Part shown: in pieces, positions 1 through 9,403 of the stretch | How the letters are laid out: each line of letters opens with the position of its first letter | Numbering within the stretch: the first letter of the stretch is position 1 | Source of the DNA: Burkholderia sp. Ac-20379 | GTDB lineage: Bacteria; Pseudomonadota; Gammaproteobacteria; Burkholderiales; Burkholderiaceae | Length of the DNA stretch: 64,000 nucleotides | Direction of reading: 5' to 3' | Assembly: GCF_017104645.1 (NCBI RefSeq) | Contig: NZ_JAAGPF010000004.1 | Location: forward strand, 1-64,000 | Translations under genes and position numbers: made by a program | The notes under the pieces: model-generated | What the model saw: only the letters and a program-made list of their open reading frames with translations | Databases searched by the model: none | What the model was told of the DNA's origin: nothing

Positions 1-461
1 CGGGCCGGTTGCCCTTGCGGCGCGGCGGCGCGGTTATCGGGGGACTGGGGGTACAACGGCGGTTCGGCCATCGGCGCCGTGGCGGCCGCGCGCATCGCGG
101 CGTTGCCGCCCGTCACCACGCCGGTCGCGGCGTTCGGATCGCCGCTCAGGACGATGTCGTGCGACGGCGTGCCGCCTGAAGCGGCGCTGCCGCCGCCGTA
201 AGCGTTGCGCAAGTCGGCCGAACTGTAGGCGTTCAGGCTCGACGGGCCGCGCGGCGCCGGGTTCGCGATGCCGTGGGCGGTGGCGTTCGACAGCGCCGTT
301 TCGGCCGATTCGCCGCGGCCCGGGATCACGATCATCCCGTCGCTGCTAGCCGTCTGGGCCAGCGCGGCGGCCGGCAACAGCACGGCCAAGCCGAGCGCGG
401 CCGCCATGCGGCGTGCGGCGCGTGCGCCGAATCCGCGCACACGGCCTGCTGCTGTCGCCAT
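1..461 (-). CDS. flgA: FlgA, flagellar P-ring assembly chaperone (partial, C-terminus beyond window)
   Basis: The ATG at 461 on the minus strand follows an AGGAGG ribosome site at 467-472. The protein opens with an Arg-rich n-region and a hydrophobic signal peptide ending near ALAQ, so it is periplasmic. About 153 residues are visible. They form a long Ala/Gly/Pro/Ser-rich stretch, and the SAF domain that defines FlgA is not reached before the edge. The call rests mainly on position: it diverges from flgB, which is the standard place for flgA. FlgA helps FlgI assemble into the P ring. The low-complexity N-terminus makes it clearly longer than the enterobacterial protein of about 220 residues. 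Confidence 0.75.
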   Translation of the reverse strand, partial: MATAAGRVRGFGARAARRMAAALGLAVLLPAAALAQTASSDGMIVIPGRGESAETALSNATAHGIANPAPRGPSSLNAYSSADLRNAYGGGSAASGGTPSHDIVLSGDPNAATGVVTGGNAAMRAAATAPMAEPPLYPQSPDNRAAAPQGQPA

Positions 462-673
462 CGCCGCCTCCTGAAAACCATTGGTACGGAACGCATTCTA
501 GGGAGGCGGTTCGTCGGACAAACGATGAATAGAGGGGGGCTTTGCCGGTTATTCCGCCGATTGCCGCTTGCGTCTCCCGCCTACGATGCCTGTCATCGAA
601 AAGCGTCTCTGTGCCTGCCGCGTCCCGCGCGCGGCGACGGGACGCCGCTCCGCTTCCGATGGAGGAATGCCCG

Positions 674-1162
674 ATGCTGGACAAACTCGATTCCGAATTC
701 GCGTTCAACCGCCAGGCGCTCGACGTGCGCGCGTACCGGCAGGAACTGCTGTCGTCGAACATCGCCAACGCCGACACGCCGGGCTACCAGGCCCGCGACG
801 TCAATTTCGGCGCGGCGCTGGGCCGCGCGCTGTCGCACCAGAGCGGCCAGGCCGGCGCGGACAACGCGTCGCAACTGCCGATGACGCAGCCCGCCGGCGT
901 GACGAGCGGCATGACGCTGGTGTCCACCGAGGCCGGCCACATGAGCGGCAAGACCACGCTGAGCGCCACCGGCGGCCCGAGCGACGACTACGGCCGCGCG
1001 TCGTACCGGATCCCGCGCCAGCCGTCGCTGGACGGCAACACGGTCGATCTCGACGCGGAGCGCGTGCAGTTCGCCGACAACACGATTCATTACCAGACCG
1101 GCATGACGGTGATCACCGGCCAGATCAAGGCGATGCTCGCCGCGATCCAGTCGGGCAGCTAA
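674..1162 (+). CDS. flgB: FlgB, flagellar proximal rod protein
   Basis: This 162-residue protein forms part of the rod that crosses the periplasm from the MS ring. The N-terminus carries the rod/hook family signature [16 protein letters not shown], and the C-terminus ends in the typical helical segment with [20 protein letters not shown] chose ATG 674 because a GGAGG site lies 7-8 bases upstream; in-frame upstream codons give an unrelated Arg/Ala-rich leader. It is the first gene of the flgBCDEFGHIJ operon, which diverges from flgA. The rod is exported by the flagellar type III apparatus, so no signal peptide is expected or seen. Confidence 0.95.
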   Translation: MLDKLDSEFAFNRQALDVRAYRQELLSSNIANADTPGYQARDVNFGAALGRALSHQSGQAGADNASQLPMTQPAGVTSGMTLVSTEAGHMSGKTTLSATGGPSDDYGRASYRIPRQPSLDGNTVDLDAERVQFADNTIHYQTGMTVITGQIKAMLAAIQSGS

Positions 1163-1205
1163 GCCGCCCGCCGCCCGTCATCCACGCCGCACACGAGGAA
1201 ACACC

Positions 1206-1631
1206 ATGCCTTCGCTGATGAATATCTTCGACGTCGCCGGTTCGGCGATGTCCGCCGAATCCCAGCGCCTGAACGTGACCGCGTCGAACCTGGCGAACGC
1301 GGACAGCGTGACCGGCCCGGACGGCAAGCCGTACCGCGCCAAGCAGGTCGTGTTCGAGACCCAGCCGATCGGCGGCGCGCGCACCGGCTCGGGGCAGGGC
1401 GTGGGCGGCGTGCAGGTCAAGCAGGTGATCGACGATCCGACGCCGATGAAGACCAGCTACGACCCGACCAACCCGACGGCCGACGCGAACGGCTACGTGA
1501 CGCTGCCGAACGTCGACCCGGTGCAGGAAATGGTGAACATGATCTCGGCCTCGCGCTCGTATCAGGCCAACGTCGAGACGCTGAACACCGCCAAGCAATT
1601 GATGCTGAAGACTTTAACGATCGGCACCTGA
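1206..1631 (+). CDS. flgC: FlgC, flagellar proximal rod protein
   Basis: At 141 residues it has normal FlgC length. The N-terminal motif [18 protein letters not shown] and the C-terminal [20 protein letters not shown] are the paired helices by which axial proteins pack into the rod. It lies 43 bases after flgB with a GAGGAAA ribosome site before ATG 1206. It functions with FlgB, FlgF and FliE in the proximal rod. Confidence 0.97.
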   Translation: MPSLMNIFDVAGSAMSAESQRLNVTASNLANADSVTGPDGKPYRAKQVVFETQPIGGARTGSGQGVGGVQVKQVIDDPTPMKTSYDPTNPTADANGYVTLPNVDPVQEMVNMISASRSYQANVETLNTAKQLMLKTLTIGT

Positions 1632-1705
1632 AGGCCGACGCTTTCCGCGTAATCCCGTAACTGACATAGCGATCCGCGAGCGCATTCGCGAAAGGCAACC
1701 CGGAT

Positions 1706-2470
1706 ATGAGTACCACCATCAGCGGCAGCGGCACCACCGTCACGAACACGCCGACCGACACCATGAACGCCAGCTCGACGGGCACGTCGGCGGCGGATCT
1801 GCAACAGACGTTCCTGACGCTGCTGGTCACCCAGCTGCAGAACCAGGATCCGACCAGCCCGGTCGACAGCTCGCAGATGACTTCGCAACTCGCGCAGATC
1901 AACACGGTGAGCGGCATCGCCCAGCTCAACTCGTCGCTGACCTCGCTGTCGTCGCAGATCACCGCCGGCCAGTCGACCCAGGCCGCCCTGCTGGTCGGCT
2001 CGAACGTGCTCGCCCCGGGCAGCACGCTGAACGTGTCGAGCGGCGCCACCACGGCGTTCGGCGTGCAGCTCACGAGCGCCGCCTCGAACCTGACCATCAC
2101 GGTCAAGGATTCGACCGGCAAGGTGGTCAACACCGTCAACGAAGGCGCGCAGGCGGCCGGCACGGTGCCGCTGACCTGGACGCCGACCGATTCGAACGGC
2201 GTGCCGCTGGCCGACGGTACGTACACGATCAGCGCGACGTACACGGATTCGACCGGCGCGACCGCCAACGCCACCACGCTGACGGTGGCCCAGGTGCAGG
2301 GCGTGGTTCGCCAGGCCGACGGCACGGCAGGCCTGGCCCTGTCGAACGGCTCGACGGTCGGCCTGTCCGACATCGGCGCGATCTTCCCGTCGTCGTCGTC
2401 CTCGGCCTCGAGCGGTTCCAGCTCCGGCAGCTCCGGCTCGTCGAGCGGCTCGAACACCACCTCTTCCTAA
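1706..2470 (+). CDS. flgD: FlgD, hook-cap scaffolding protein
   Basis: This 254-residue protein caps the growing hook and lets FlgE subunits polymerise. It is not kept in the finished flagellum. The conserved N-terminal region (about residues 30-70, with FLTLLVTQLQNQDPTSPVD) is diagnostic, and residues near 100-215 form the FlgD tudor/FnIII-like part. The last roughly 26 residues are almost pure Ser/Gly with a few Ala, Asn and Thr, an unusual low-complexity tail encoded by TCG-rich DNA. The operon continues with flgE 35 bases downstream. Confidence 0.95.
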   Translation: MSTTISGSGTTVTNTPTDTMNASSTGTSAADLQQTFLTLLVTQLQNQDPTSPVDSSQMTSQLAQINTVSGIAQLNSSLTSLSSQITAGQSTQAALLVGSNVLAPGSTLNVSSGATTAFGVQLTSAASNLTITVKDSTGKVVNTVNEGAQAAGTVPLTWTPTDSNGVPLADGTYTISATYTDSTGATANATTLTVAQVQGVVRQADGTAGLALSNGSTVGLSDIGAIFPSSSSSASSGSSSGSSGSSSGSNTTSS

Positions 2471-2505
2471 TCGATTGATCCGGCCACCGGCCGACGGAGA
2501 CCAAC

Positions 2506-3747
2506 ATGGGTTATCAACAGGGTTTGAGCGGTTTGCAAGGCGCGTCGAACGATCTCGACGTGATCGGCAACAACATCGCCAATGCGAACACGGTCGGCTT
2601 CAAGGCCGCCACGGCACAGTTCTCGGATCTGTACGCGAACTCGGTGTCGACCGCCGTCGCGAACGGCATCGGCATCGGCACGCAGCTCGCGGCCGTCGCG
2701 CAGGTGTTCCAGCAGGGCTCGCTGACGAGCACGCAGAACCCGCTCGACATGGCGATCTCGGGCAACGGCTTCTTCCAGGTGTCGAGCAACGGCACGACCA
2801 CCTACACGCGCGACGGCGAATTCCACGCCGACGCGAGCGGCAACATCATCAATTCGGCCGGCGCGAACCTGATGGGCTACGGCGTGAACGCCGACGGCAC
2901 CATCAACACCGCCTCGCTGAAGGCGCTGTCGGCGCCGCAGGGCAACATCGCGCCGAAGGCATCGACCGCGATCACGGGCCAGTTCAACCTGAGCCAGACC
3001 GACACGACGCAAACCAGCACGCCGTTCAACTACACCGATTCGACCACCTACACGCTGCGCCAGCCGGTGCAGACGTACGACTCGCTCGGCAACCAGCAGA
3101 ACGTCAACCTGTACTTCGTGAAGTCGACCACCGCGGGCACCTGGGAGGTGTACGCGGGCGCCGACAACACCACGCCGACCGACGTCGGTTCGATGACGTT
3201 CGACTCGTCGGGCAAGCTGGTCAGCTCGACCGCCGGCGGCGCGGCCACGACCTCGCTCGGCAAGTTCTCGCTGAGCGTGCCGAACAGCACGGGCGCGGTG
3301 ACGCCGCAAGTCATCTCGCTGGACCTGTCGACCTCGACGCAGTTCTCGACCAGCAAGAGCGCCTCGACGAACCTGGTGGCCGACGGCTACCCGACCGGCT
3401 CGCTGACCTCGTACTCGGTCGGCACGGACGGCACCGTCAGCGGCATCTACTCGAACGGCAAGACGATGACGCTGGGCCAGGTGGTGGTGGTCAACTTCAA
3501 CAACCCGAACGGGCTGACCAGCGTCGGCGGCAATCAGTACATCCAGACGACCGCGTCGGGCGTGCCGCAGATCGGCGTGCCGGGCACCACCAACCACGGC
3601 CAGTTGAAGGGCGGCACGACGGAAGCGTCGACCACCGATCTGACCGGCGAGCTGGTGAACCTGATCACGGCGCAACGCGATTACCAGGCGAACGCGCAGA
3701 CGATCAAGACCCAGCAGACCGTCGATCAGACGCTGATCAACCTGTAA
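2506..3747 (+). CDS. flgE: FlgE, flagellar hook protein
   Basis: This 413-residue protein builds the hook, the universal joint outside the outer membrane. The N-terminal motif DLDVIGNNIANANTVGFKAA and the C-terminal ELVNLITAQRDYQANAQTIK are the classic axial-protein ends. The middle third is Thr/Ser-rich surface domain. It has ordinary FlgE length. ATG 2506 follows a GGAGA ribosome site, and the gene sits between flgD and flgF as in other flagellar operons. Confidence 0.97.
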   Translation: MGYQQGLSGLQGASNDLDVIGNNIANANTVGFKAATAQFSDLYANSVSTAVANGIGIGTQLAAVAQVFQQGSLTSTQNPLDMAISGNGFFQVSSNGTTTYTRDGEFHADASGNIINSAGANLMGYGVNADGTINTASLKALSAPQGNIAPKASTAITGQFNLSQTDTTQTSTPFNYTDSTTYTLRQPVQTYDSLGNQQNVNLYFVKSTTAGTWEVYAGADNTTPTDVGSMTFDSSGKLVSSTAGGAATTSLGKFSLSVPNSTGAVTPQVISLDLSTSTQFSTSKSASTNLVADGYPTGSLTSYSVGTDGTVSGIYSNGKTMTLGQVVVVNFNNPNGLTSVGGNQYIQTTASGVPQIGVPGTTNHGQLKGGTTEASTTDLTGELVNLITAQRDYQANAQTIKTQQTVDQTLINL

Positions 3748-3779
3748 CGCGCGGCGCGCGACTTCCCTGACGGACGACC

Positions 3780-4532
3780 ATGGACCGACTGATATATACG
3801 GCGATGACGGGCGCGGGCCAGGCCCTCGACCAGCAGTCCGTGATCGCGAACAACCTCGCGAACACGTCGACGACGGGTTTTCGCGCGCAACTCGCGACCT
3901 ACCGGGCGGTGCCGATGAATTTCGGCGACGCCAGCAACCCGGTCACCACCCGCACCTTCGTGCTCAGCTCGACGCCGGGCGCCGACTACGCGGCCGGCCC
4001 GATCACGCGCACCGGCAACCCGCTGGACGTGGCGGTGCAAGGCCCGGGCTGGCTGTCGGTGCTGGCCAAGGACGGCAGCGAAGCCTACACGCGCGCCGGC
4101 AACCTGCACGTGGACGAGAACGGCCAGCTGGTCAACGCCTCGAACCTGCCGGTGCTCGGCCAGGGCGGCCCGATCGCCGTGCCGCCGAACGCCAAGGTGA
4201 CGATCGGCAACGACGGCACGGTATCGGTGCTGGCCGCCGGCGATCCGCCGCAGGCCGTGGCGATGGTCGATCAGCTCAAGCTGGTCAACCCGGATCCGAA
4301 CACCCTGACGCGCGGCGACGACGGCCTGTTCCGTACCAGCGACGGCAATCCGGCCGATCCCGATCCGAGCGTGCAGGTGGCCGCGGAATCGCTTGAAGGC
4401 AGCAACGTCAACCCGGTCAGCGCGATGGTGTCGATGCTCGACAACGCGCGGGCCTTCCAGCTTCAGACGAACCTGATCAAGAGCGCCGATCAGAACGAAC
4501 AGTCGGCCAACCAGATCCTCAGCTTCAGCTGA
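3780..4532 (+). CDS. flgF: FlgF, flagellar proximal rod protein
   Basis: This 250-residue rod protein begins [19 protein letters not shown], contains the family motif [20 protein letters not shown], and ends with a C-terminal helix carrying [16 protein letters not shown]. It joins FlgB and FlgC in the proximal rod. The start at 3780 directly follows the flgE stop by 32 bases. No anomaly was seen. Confidence 0.97.
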   Translation: MDRLIYTAMTGAGQALDQQSVIANNLANTSTTGFRAQLATYRAVPMNFGDASNPVTTRTFVLSSTPGADYAAGPITRTGNPLDVAVQGPGWLSVLAKDGSEAYTRAGNLHVDENGQLVNASNLPVLGQGGPIAVPPNAKVTIGNDGTVSVLAAGDPPQAVAMVDQLKLVNPDPNTLTRGDDGLFRTSDGNPADPDPSVQVAAESLEGSNVNPVSAMVSMLDNARAFQLQTNLIKSADQNEQSANQILSFS

Positions 4533-4557
4533 GTCCGGCGCCCCCAGGAGAAAATCA

Positions 4558-5346
4558 GTGAACCGCTCTCTCTACATCGCCGCGACCGGCATGAATGCGC
4601 AGCAGGCGCAGATGGACGTGATCTCGAACAACCTCGCGAACGTGAGCACCAACGGCTTCAAGGGCTCGCGCGCGGTGTTCGAGGATCTGCTGTATCAAAC
4701 CGTGCGTCAGCCCGGCGCGAACTCGACGCAGCAAACCGAGCTGCCGTCGGGCCTGCAGCTCGGCACCGGCGTGCAGCAGGTCGCCACCGAGCGCCTCTAC
4801 ACGCAGGGCAACCTGCAGCAGACGGGCAACTCGCGCGACGTCGCGATCAACGGCCAGGGCTTCTTCCAGGTCCTGATGCCGGACGGCACCAACGCCTACA
4901 CGCGCGACGGCTCGTTCCACACCAACGCGCAGGGCCAGCTCGTCACGTCGAGCGGCTACCAGGTGCTGCCGGGCATCACCGTGCCGCAGAACGCCACCTC
5001 GATCACGATCGGCTCGGACGGCGTGGTGACGGTGACGCAGCAGGGCAACGCCAATTCGACGCAGATCGGCGCGATGCAGGTGGCCACCTTCATCAACCCG
5101 GAAGGCCTGCAGGCGCTCGGTCAGAACCTGTTCGCCGAAACCTCGTCGTCGGGCGTGCCGAACGTCACGACGCCGGGCCTGAACGGCGCCGGTTCGCTGA
5201 ACCAGGGCTATGTGGAATCCTCGAACGTGAACGTGGTGCAGGAACTGGTCAACATGATCCAGACCCAGCGCGCCTACGAGATCAACAGCAAGGCCGTGAC
5301 GACGTCCGACCAGATGCTGCAGACCGTCACGCAGATGAAGAGCTAA
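4558..5346 (+). CDS. flgG: FlgG, flagellar distal rod protein (GTG start)
   Basis: This 262-residue distal rod protein starts at GTG 4558, 25 bases after flgF, with an AGGAG ribosome site at about 4547-4551. The opening [19 protein letters not shown], the motif [20 protein letters not shown] and the C-terminal [20 protein letters not shown] match FlgG closely. FlgG forms the rod section passing through the P and L rings encoded just downstream. Confidence 0.97.
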   Translation: MNRSLYIAATGMNAQQAQMDVISNNLANVSTNGFKGSRAVFEDLLYQTVRQPGANSTQQTELPSGLQLGTGVQQVATERLYTQGNLQQTGNSRDVAINGQGFFQVLMPDGTNAYTRDGSFHTNAQGQLVTSSGYQVLPGITVPQNATSITIGSDGVVTVTQQGNANSTQIGAMQVATFINPEGLQALGQNLFAETSSSGVPNVTTPGLNGAGSLNQGYVESSNVNVVQELVNMIQTQRAYEINSKAVTTSDQMLQTVTQMKS

Positions 5347-5364
5347 CGAGTACGGCAGGTTGTC

Positions 5365-6048
5365 ATGAAGCAGGTTCGTCCTTTCCGTTCCGTCACGCTG
5401 GCCGCGCTCGCCGCGACGGCGCTGTGTGCCGGCTGCGCGCAGATCCCGCGCCCGCCGCTCACGCAGCAGCCGATGACGGCCACGCCGCCCGTGCCGCCGC
5501 AGATGCAGGCGCCCGGCTCGATCTTCAATCCGGGCTATGCGGGCCGGCCGCTGTTCGAGGATCAGCGGCCGCGTAACGTGGGCGACATCCTGACGATCAT
5601 GATCGCCGAGAACGTGAACGCCACGAAATCGTCGGGCGCCAACGCCAACCGCGGCGGCAGCACCGATTTCAACGTGCCGACCGCCGGCTTCATGGGCGGC
5701 CTGTTCAACAAGGCGAACCTGTCGGCCACCGGCAGCAACAAGTTCACCTCGACGGGCGGCGCGACCGCCGCCAACACGTTCAGCGGCACGATCACGGTGA
5801 CCGTCACCAACGTGCTGCCGAACGGCAACCTGATGGTCAGCGGCGAGAAGCAGATGCTGATCAACCAGGGCAACGAATACGTGCGCTTCTCGGGCGTGGT
5901 CAATCCGAATTCGATCTCGGGCGCCAACTCGGTCTACTCGACCCAGGTGGCCGACGCGCGTATCGAATACTCGGCGAAGGGCTACATCAACGAAGCCGAA
6001 ACGATGGGCTGGCTGCAGCGTTTCTTCCTCAACGTCTCGCCGTGGTGA
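5365..6048 (+). CDS. flgH: FlgH, flagellar L-ring lipoprotein
   Basis: This 227-residue protein forms the outer-membrane L ring bushing. Its signal peptide ends in a lipobox (LCAGC, Cys near residue 24), so it is lipidated, followed by a Pro-rich linker. Typical FlgH core motifs include [32 protein letters not shown] and [13 protein letters not shown], and it ends with a Trp-rich tail (MGWLQRFF). Its stop codon overlaps the likely flgI ATG by one base, implying coupled translation of the two ring proteins. Confidence 0.97.
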   Translation: MKQVRPFRSVTLAALAATALCAGCAQIPRPPLTQQPMTATPPVPPQMQAPGSIFNPGYAGRPLFEDQRPRNVGDILTIMIAENVNATKSSGANANRGGSTDFNVPTAGFMGGLFNKANLSATGSNKFTSTGGATAANTFSGTITVTVTNVLPNGNLMVSGEKQMLINQGNEYVRFSGVVNPNSISGANSVYSTQVADARIEYSAKGYINEAETMGWLQRFFLNVSPW

Positions 6049-7247
6049 TGACGATGCCCCGCCGCTCCAACCTTCGTTTCCTGTCGCGCGCGCGTTCGCC
6101 GCGCGTGCCGCTGCCCGCCGTGCTGGCGCTGGTGGTGTTCGCCTGCGTGATGCTGCTGCTGCCGAAGCCGGCCCACGCCGAGCGCCTCAAGGATCTCGCG
6201 CAGATCCAGGGCGTGCGCGACAACCCGCTGATCGGCTATGGCCTGGTGGTGGGCCTCGACGGCACGGGCGACCAGACCACCCAGACGCCGTTCACCACGC
6301 AGACGCTCGCGAACATGCTCGCGAACCTCGGCATCTCGATCAACAACGGCACCTCGACGGGCGGCTCGGCCTCGCTGTCGAACCTGCAACTGAAGAACGT
6401 CGCGGCCGTGATGGTGACCAGCACGCTGCCGCCGTTCGCGCGGCCGGGCGAGGCGATCGACGTGACCGTCTCGTCGCTGGGCAACGCCAAGAGCCTGCGC
6501 GGCGGCACGCTGCTGCTGACGCCGCTGAAGGGCGCGGACGGCCAGGTGTACGCGCTGGCGCAGGGCAACATGGCCGTGGGCGGCGCGGGCGCGAGCGCCA
6601 ACGGCAGCCGCGTGCAGGTCAACCAGCTCGCGGCCGGCCGCATCGCCGGCGGCGCGATCGTCGAACGCTCGGTGCCGAACGCGCTGGCGCAGATGAACGG
6701 CATGCTGCAACTGCAACTGAACGACATGGATTACGGCACCGCCGAGCGCATCGTCACGGCGGTCAATTCGAACTTCGGCCCGGGCATCGCCACGGCGCTC
6801 GACGGCCGCACGATTCAACTGACCGCGCCGGCCGATCCGGCGCAGCAGGTGGCGTTCATGGCGCGCCTGCAGAACATCGACGTGAGCCCCGACCGCGCGG
6901 CCGCCAAGGTCATCCTCAACGCGCGCACCGGCTCGATCGTGATGAACCAGATGGTCACGCTGCAAAGCTGCGCGGTGGCGCACGGCAATCTGTCGGTGGT
7001 CGTCAATACGCAACCGGTCGTGTCCCAGCCGGGCGCGTTCTCGAACGGACAGACCGTGGTGGCGCAGCAGTCGCAGATCCAGCTCAAGCAGGATAACGGC
7101 TCGCTGCGCATGGTGACCGCCGGCGCGAATCTCGCCGACGTGGTCAAGGCGCTGAACTCGCTCGGCGCGACACCGGCCGACCTGATGTCGATCCTGCAGG
7201 CCATGAAGGCCGCCGGCTCGCTGCGGGCCGACCTGGAGATCATCTGA
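6048..7247 (+). CDS. flgI: FlgI, flagellar P-ring protein
   Basis: This protein of about 399 residues makes the periplasmic P ring. A signal peptide (hydrophobic residues near 19-37, ending AHA) precedes the conserved start [20 protein letters not shown] and the motif [15 protein letters not shown] codons at 6042 and 6045 and ATG at 6054 are also possible starts. I prefer ATG 6048 because it makes a TGATG overlap with flgH, the same arrangement as the flgI/flgJ junction. The C-terminus ([17 protein letters not shown]) is standard. Confidence 0.95.
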   Translation: MTMPRRSNLRFLSRARSPRVPLPAVLALVVFACVMLLLPKPAHAERLKDLAQIQGVRDNPLIGYGLVVGLDGTGDQTTQTPFTTQTLANMLANLGISINNGTSTGGSASLSNLQLKNVAAVMVTSTLPPFARPGEAIDVTVSSLGNAKSLRGGTLLLTPLKGADGQVYALAQGNMAVGGAGASANGSRVQVNQLAAGRIAGGAIVERSVPNALAQMNGMLQLQLNDMDYGTAERIVTAVNSNFGPGIATALDGRTIQLTAPADPAQQVAFMARLQNIDVSPDRAAAKVILNARTGSIVMNQMVTLQSCAVAHGNLSVVVNTQPVVSQPGAFSNGQTVVAQQSQIQLKQDNGSLRMVTAGANLADVVKALNSLGATPADLMSILQAMKAAGSLRADLEII

Positions 7248-8233
7248 TGGCCAATCTTCCGACCGCCGGCGCGTCCGGCGCAGACGACCTGACCCAGCGC
7301 TTCGCGCTCGACCTGCAAGGCTTCGACGCGATGCGTCGCGACGCGACCGCCTCGCCGAAGGCGGGCCTCAAGCAGGTCGCCACGCAGTTCGACGCGATGT
7401 TCGCGCAGATGATGCTCAAGAGCATGCGCGATGCGACGCCGCAGGACGGCGTGTTCGATTCGAACACCTCGAAGCTCTACACGTCGATGCTCGACCAGCA
7501 GCTTTCGCAGCAGATGGCCAGCAAGGGCCTCGGCGTGGCCGACGCGCTGATGAAGCAACTGATGCGCAACGAGCATCTCGACGGCGCGCAGAACGGTGCG
7601 GGCGGGGCGGGCGGCATGAGCGCGGCGATGAACGCGATGGGCGGCGACGAAGGCGGCCTCGTGGCCAGCAACGCGCTGGCGCAGGCGCTGGCCAACGCGA
7701 AGGCCAACAACCATTTCGGCGGCAACGGCTACACGGCGGAGAGCGCGCTGACGCCGCCCGTCAAGGGCAACGGCGTCTCGCCCGATCAGGACGGCTTCGT
7801 CGGCAAGGTGGCCGATGCGGCGCAGGCGGCGAGCGCCGCCACCGGCATTCCGGCGCGCTTCATCGTGGGCCAGGCCGCGCTCGAATCGGGCTGGGGCAAG
7901 CGCGAGATCCGCGGCCGCGACGGCCAGTCGAGCTACAACATCTTCGGCATCAAGGCCACCAAGAACTGGACCGGGCGCACCGTGTCGGCCGTCACGACCG
8001 AATACGTGAACGGCCAGCCGCACCGCGTGGTGGCGCAGTTCCGCGCCTACGATTCGTACCAGCACGCGATGACCGACTACGCCACGATGCTCAAGAGCAA
8101 CCCGCGTTACGCCGGCGTGCTGAGCACGGCGAACACCCCGGAAGGCTTCGCGAACGGCATGCAGCGCGCCGGTTACGCGACCGACCCGCATTACGCCAAA
8201 AAGCTGATCTCGATATTGCGTCAAATCGTGTGA
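7247..8233 (+). CDS. flgJ: FlgJ, rod cap and peptidoglycan hydrolase
   Basis: This is a two-domain protein of 328 residues. The N-terminal rod-binding domain (about 20-110, with KQVATQFDAMFAQMMLKSMR) caps the growing rod. The C-terminal glucosaminidase domain (about 185-325) holds the catalytic Glu in QAALESGWGKREI and the motif YNIFGIKATKNW, and it opens the peptidoglycan layer for rod passage. An Ala/Gly-rich linker joins them. Its ATG overlaps the flgI stop (TGATG). It closes the flgB-J transcription unit. Dual-domain FlgJ is typical of beta- and gammaproteobacteria. Confidence 0.97.
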   Translation: MANLPTAGASGADDLTQRFALDLQGFDAMRRDATASPKAGLKQVATQFDAMFAQMMLKSMRDATPQDGVFDSNTSKLYTSMLDQQLSQQMASKGLGVADALMKQLMRNEHLDGAQNGAGGAGGMSAAMNAMGGDEGGLVASNALAQALANAKANNHFGGNGYTAESALTPPVKGNGVSPDQDGFVGKVADAAQAASAATGIPARFIVGQAALESGWGKREIRGRDGQSSYNIFGIKATKNWTGRTVSAVTTEYVNGQPHRVVAQFRAYDSYQHAMTDYATMLKSNPRYAGVLSTANTPEGFANGMQRAGYATDPHYAKKLISILRQIV

Positions 8234-8529
8234 TTTACGCAACGCGCTGGCGCTTTATGTCGCGACACGCAACGTAAATGAATAATTTGCTGAGGGTTAA
8301 CACCTATTCAGAGCGAAATTCGGCAATATTTTCTACCTGTTTTTGGGTATATCTCCTGTCGAATTTACTTTTAGCCAAAGAATTACGGACGATTTCGATC
8401 TACACTCTGCGCTGACGTTGCGGGCCGATCGTGGTCCGCGTCGAGCAAGCCGCGGCCGTGCACGCCGCAGGCACTCCGTGCGACCGGGCAAGCCGGCGCC
8501 AGGCAGATGACATCCGGCAAGCCAACACC
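8234..8529. other. Intergenic region flgJ-ycgR, AT-rich for this genome
   Basis: These 296 bases hold no convincing gene. Bases 8275-8410 are clearly AT-richer than the surroundings and probably carry the promoter for the ycgR/flgKL genes. No clean sigma-28 or sigma-70 element could be read. The arms ATTTACG (8233-8239) and CGTAAAT (8273-8279), and a direct repeat ACGCAACG (8237 and 8267), sit just after the flgJ stop. Confidence 0.5.
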
Positions 8530-9282
8530 ATGAACACCGAAGCACAGACCGCCACGTCGGAGGACGACGATGCCCTTCCCGATTACGGACGTCGCAACCC
8601 GCTGGAAATCGGCGTGCAGTTGCGCAACCTCCTGAATCGCGGGGATTTCCTCACGGTCCGTTATGCGGGCGGGCAGCTCGTCACGCGCATTCTCGCCGTC
8701 GATGTGCGCGGCGGCACGTTCACGTTCGACTGGGGCGCGCTCGAGGCGCAGAACGCGCAATTGCTGGCCGCCAAGCGCGGCGCGTTCGAGGCGCTGCCCG
8801 ACGGCGTGCGCGTGGAATTCTCGATCGGCACGCCCACCCAGATCGATTTCGAGGGCCGCCCGGCGTTCCTCGCGTCGTTTCCGGACGTGCTGTATTTCGT
8901 GCAGCGCCGCGAGTATTTCCGCGTCGACGCGCCGGTGCTCGATCCGTACATGGCGCGCGGCAAGCTGCCCGAAGGCGAATCGTTCGTGTTCGAGATCGAC
9001 AACATCTCGCTCGGCGGCATCGGCCTGCGCACCACCGACGAACGCGCGGCCGCGCTCGATCCGGGCGTGACGCTGCTCGACGTCGAACTGAGCCTGGCCA
9101 CGCACGGCAAGCTCTCGCTCGATCTGCAACTGGTGTCGCTGCGCAGCATCGACGTGCCGAACGGGGTGCGCCGCTATCAGGCGGGCTTCCGTTTCGCATC
9201 GCTGCCGGGCGCCGCCGAGAACACGCTGCAACGTCTGATCACGCAACTCGAAGTCAAGCGCCGCCAGCTCGCCCGGGGCTGA
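8530..9282 (+). CDS. ycgR: YcgR-type c-di-GMP-binding flagellar brake protein
   Basis: This 250-residue cytoplasmic protein has an N-terminal YcgR domain (about 20-120) and a C-terminal PilZ domain (about 125-240). The PilZ domain shows both c-di-GMP motifs: an RxxxR-type segment QRREYFRV at the domain junction and DNISLGGIG. When c-di-GMP is bound, proteins of this family act on the flagellar motor/switch and slow swimming. ATG 8530 gives a start typical of the family; an in-frame GTG at 8431 would add an unrelated leader. Its location between flgJ and flgK supports a motility role. Confidence 0.9.
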   Translation: MNTEAQTATSEDDDALPDYGRRNPLEIGVQLRNLLNRGDFLTVRYAGGQLVTRILAVDVRGGTFTFDWGALEAQNAQLLAAKRGAFEALPDGVRVEFSIGTPTQIDFEGRPAFLASFPDVLYFVQRREYFRVDAPVLDPYMARGKLPEGESFVFEIDNISLGGIGLRTTDERAAALDPGVTLLDVELSLATHGKLSLDLQLVSLRSIDVPNGVRRYQAGFRFASLPGAAENTLQRLITQLEVKRRQLARG

Positions 9283-9403
9283 CGCACGCCGCTTTCCGGC
9301 CCGCGGGCCGCCGCCGAAATTCGCGCGCGCGGCCTCAATTTCCGCCGGCCGCGGCCGTTATACCGGGTGTCCCTTTCCCGGAGGCCGCACGCGGCCGGCA
9401 TTC

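Noticed and set aside
462-673. GCCGATTG in the flgA-flgB divergent region as a sigma-28 -10 element
   Set aside because: The matching -35 TAAA element is absent at the required distance. The region must hold promoters but none could be assigned.
6042-6047. Upstream GTG starts for flgI
   Set aside because: They would lengthen the overlap with flgH; ATG 6048 gives the TGATG coupling used at the next junction.
8280-8420. Possible sigma-28 flagellar promoter before ycgR
   Set aside because: The AT-rich stretch has fragments such as GACGATTT but no correctly spaced TAAA partner, so no promoter is claimed.
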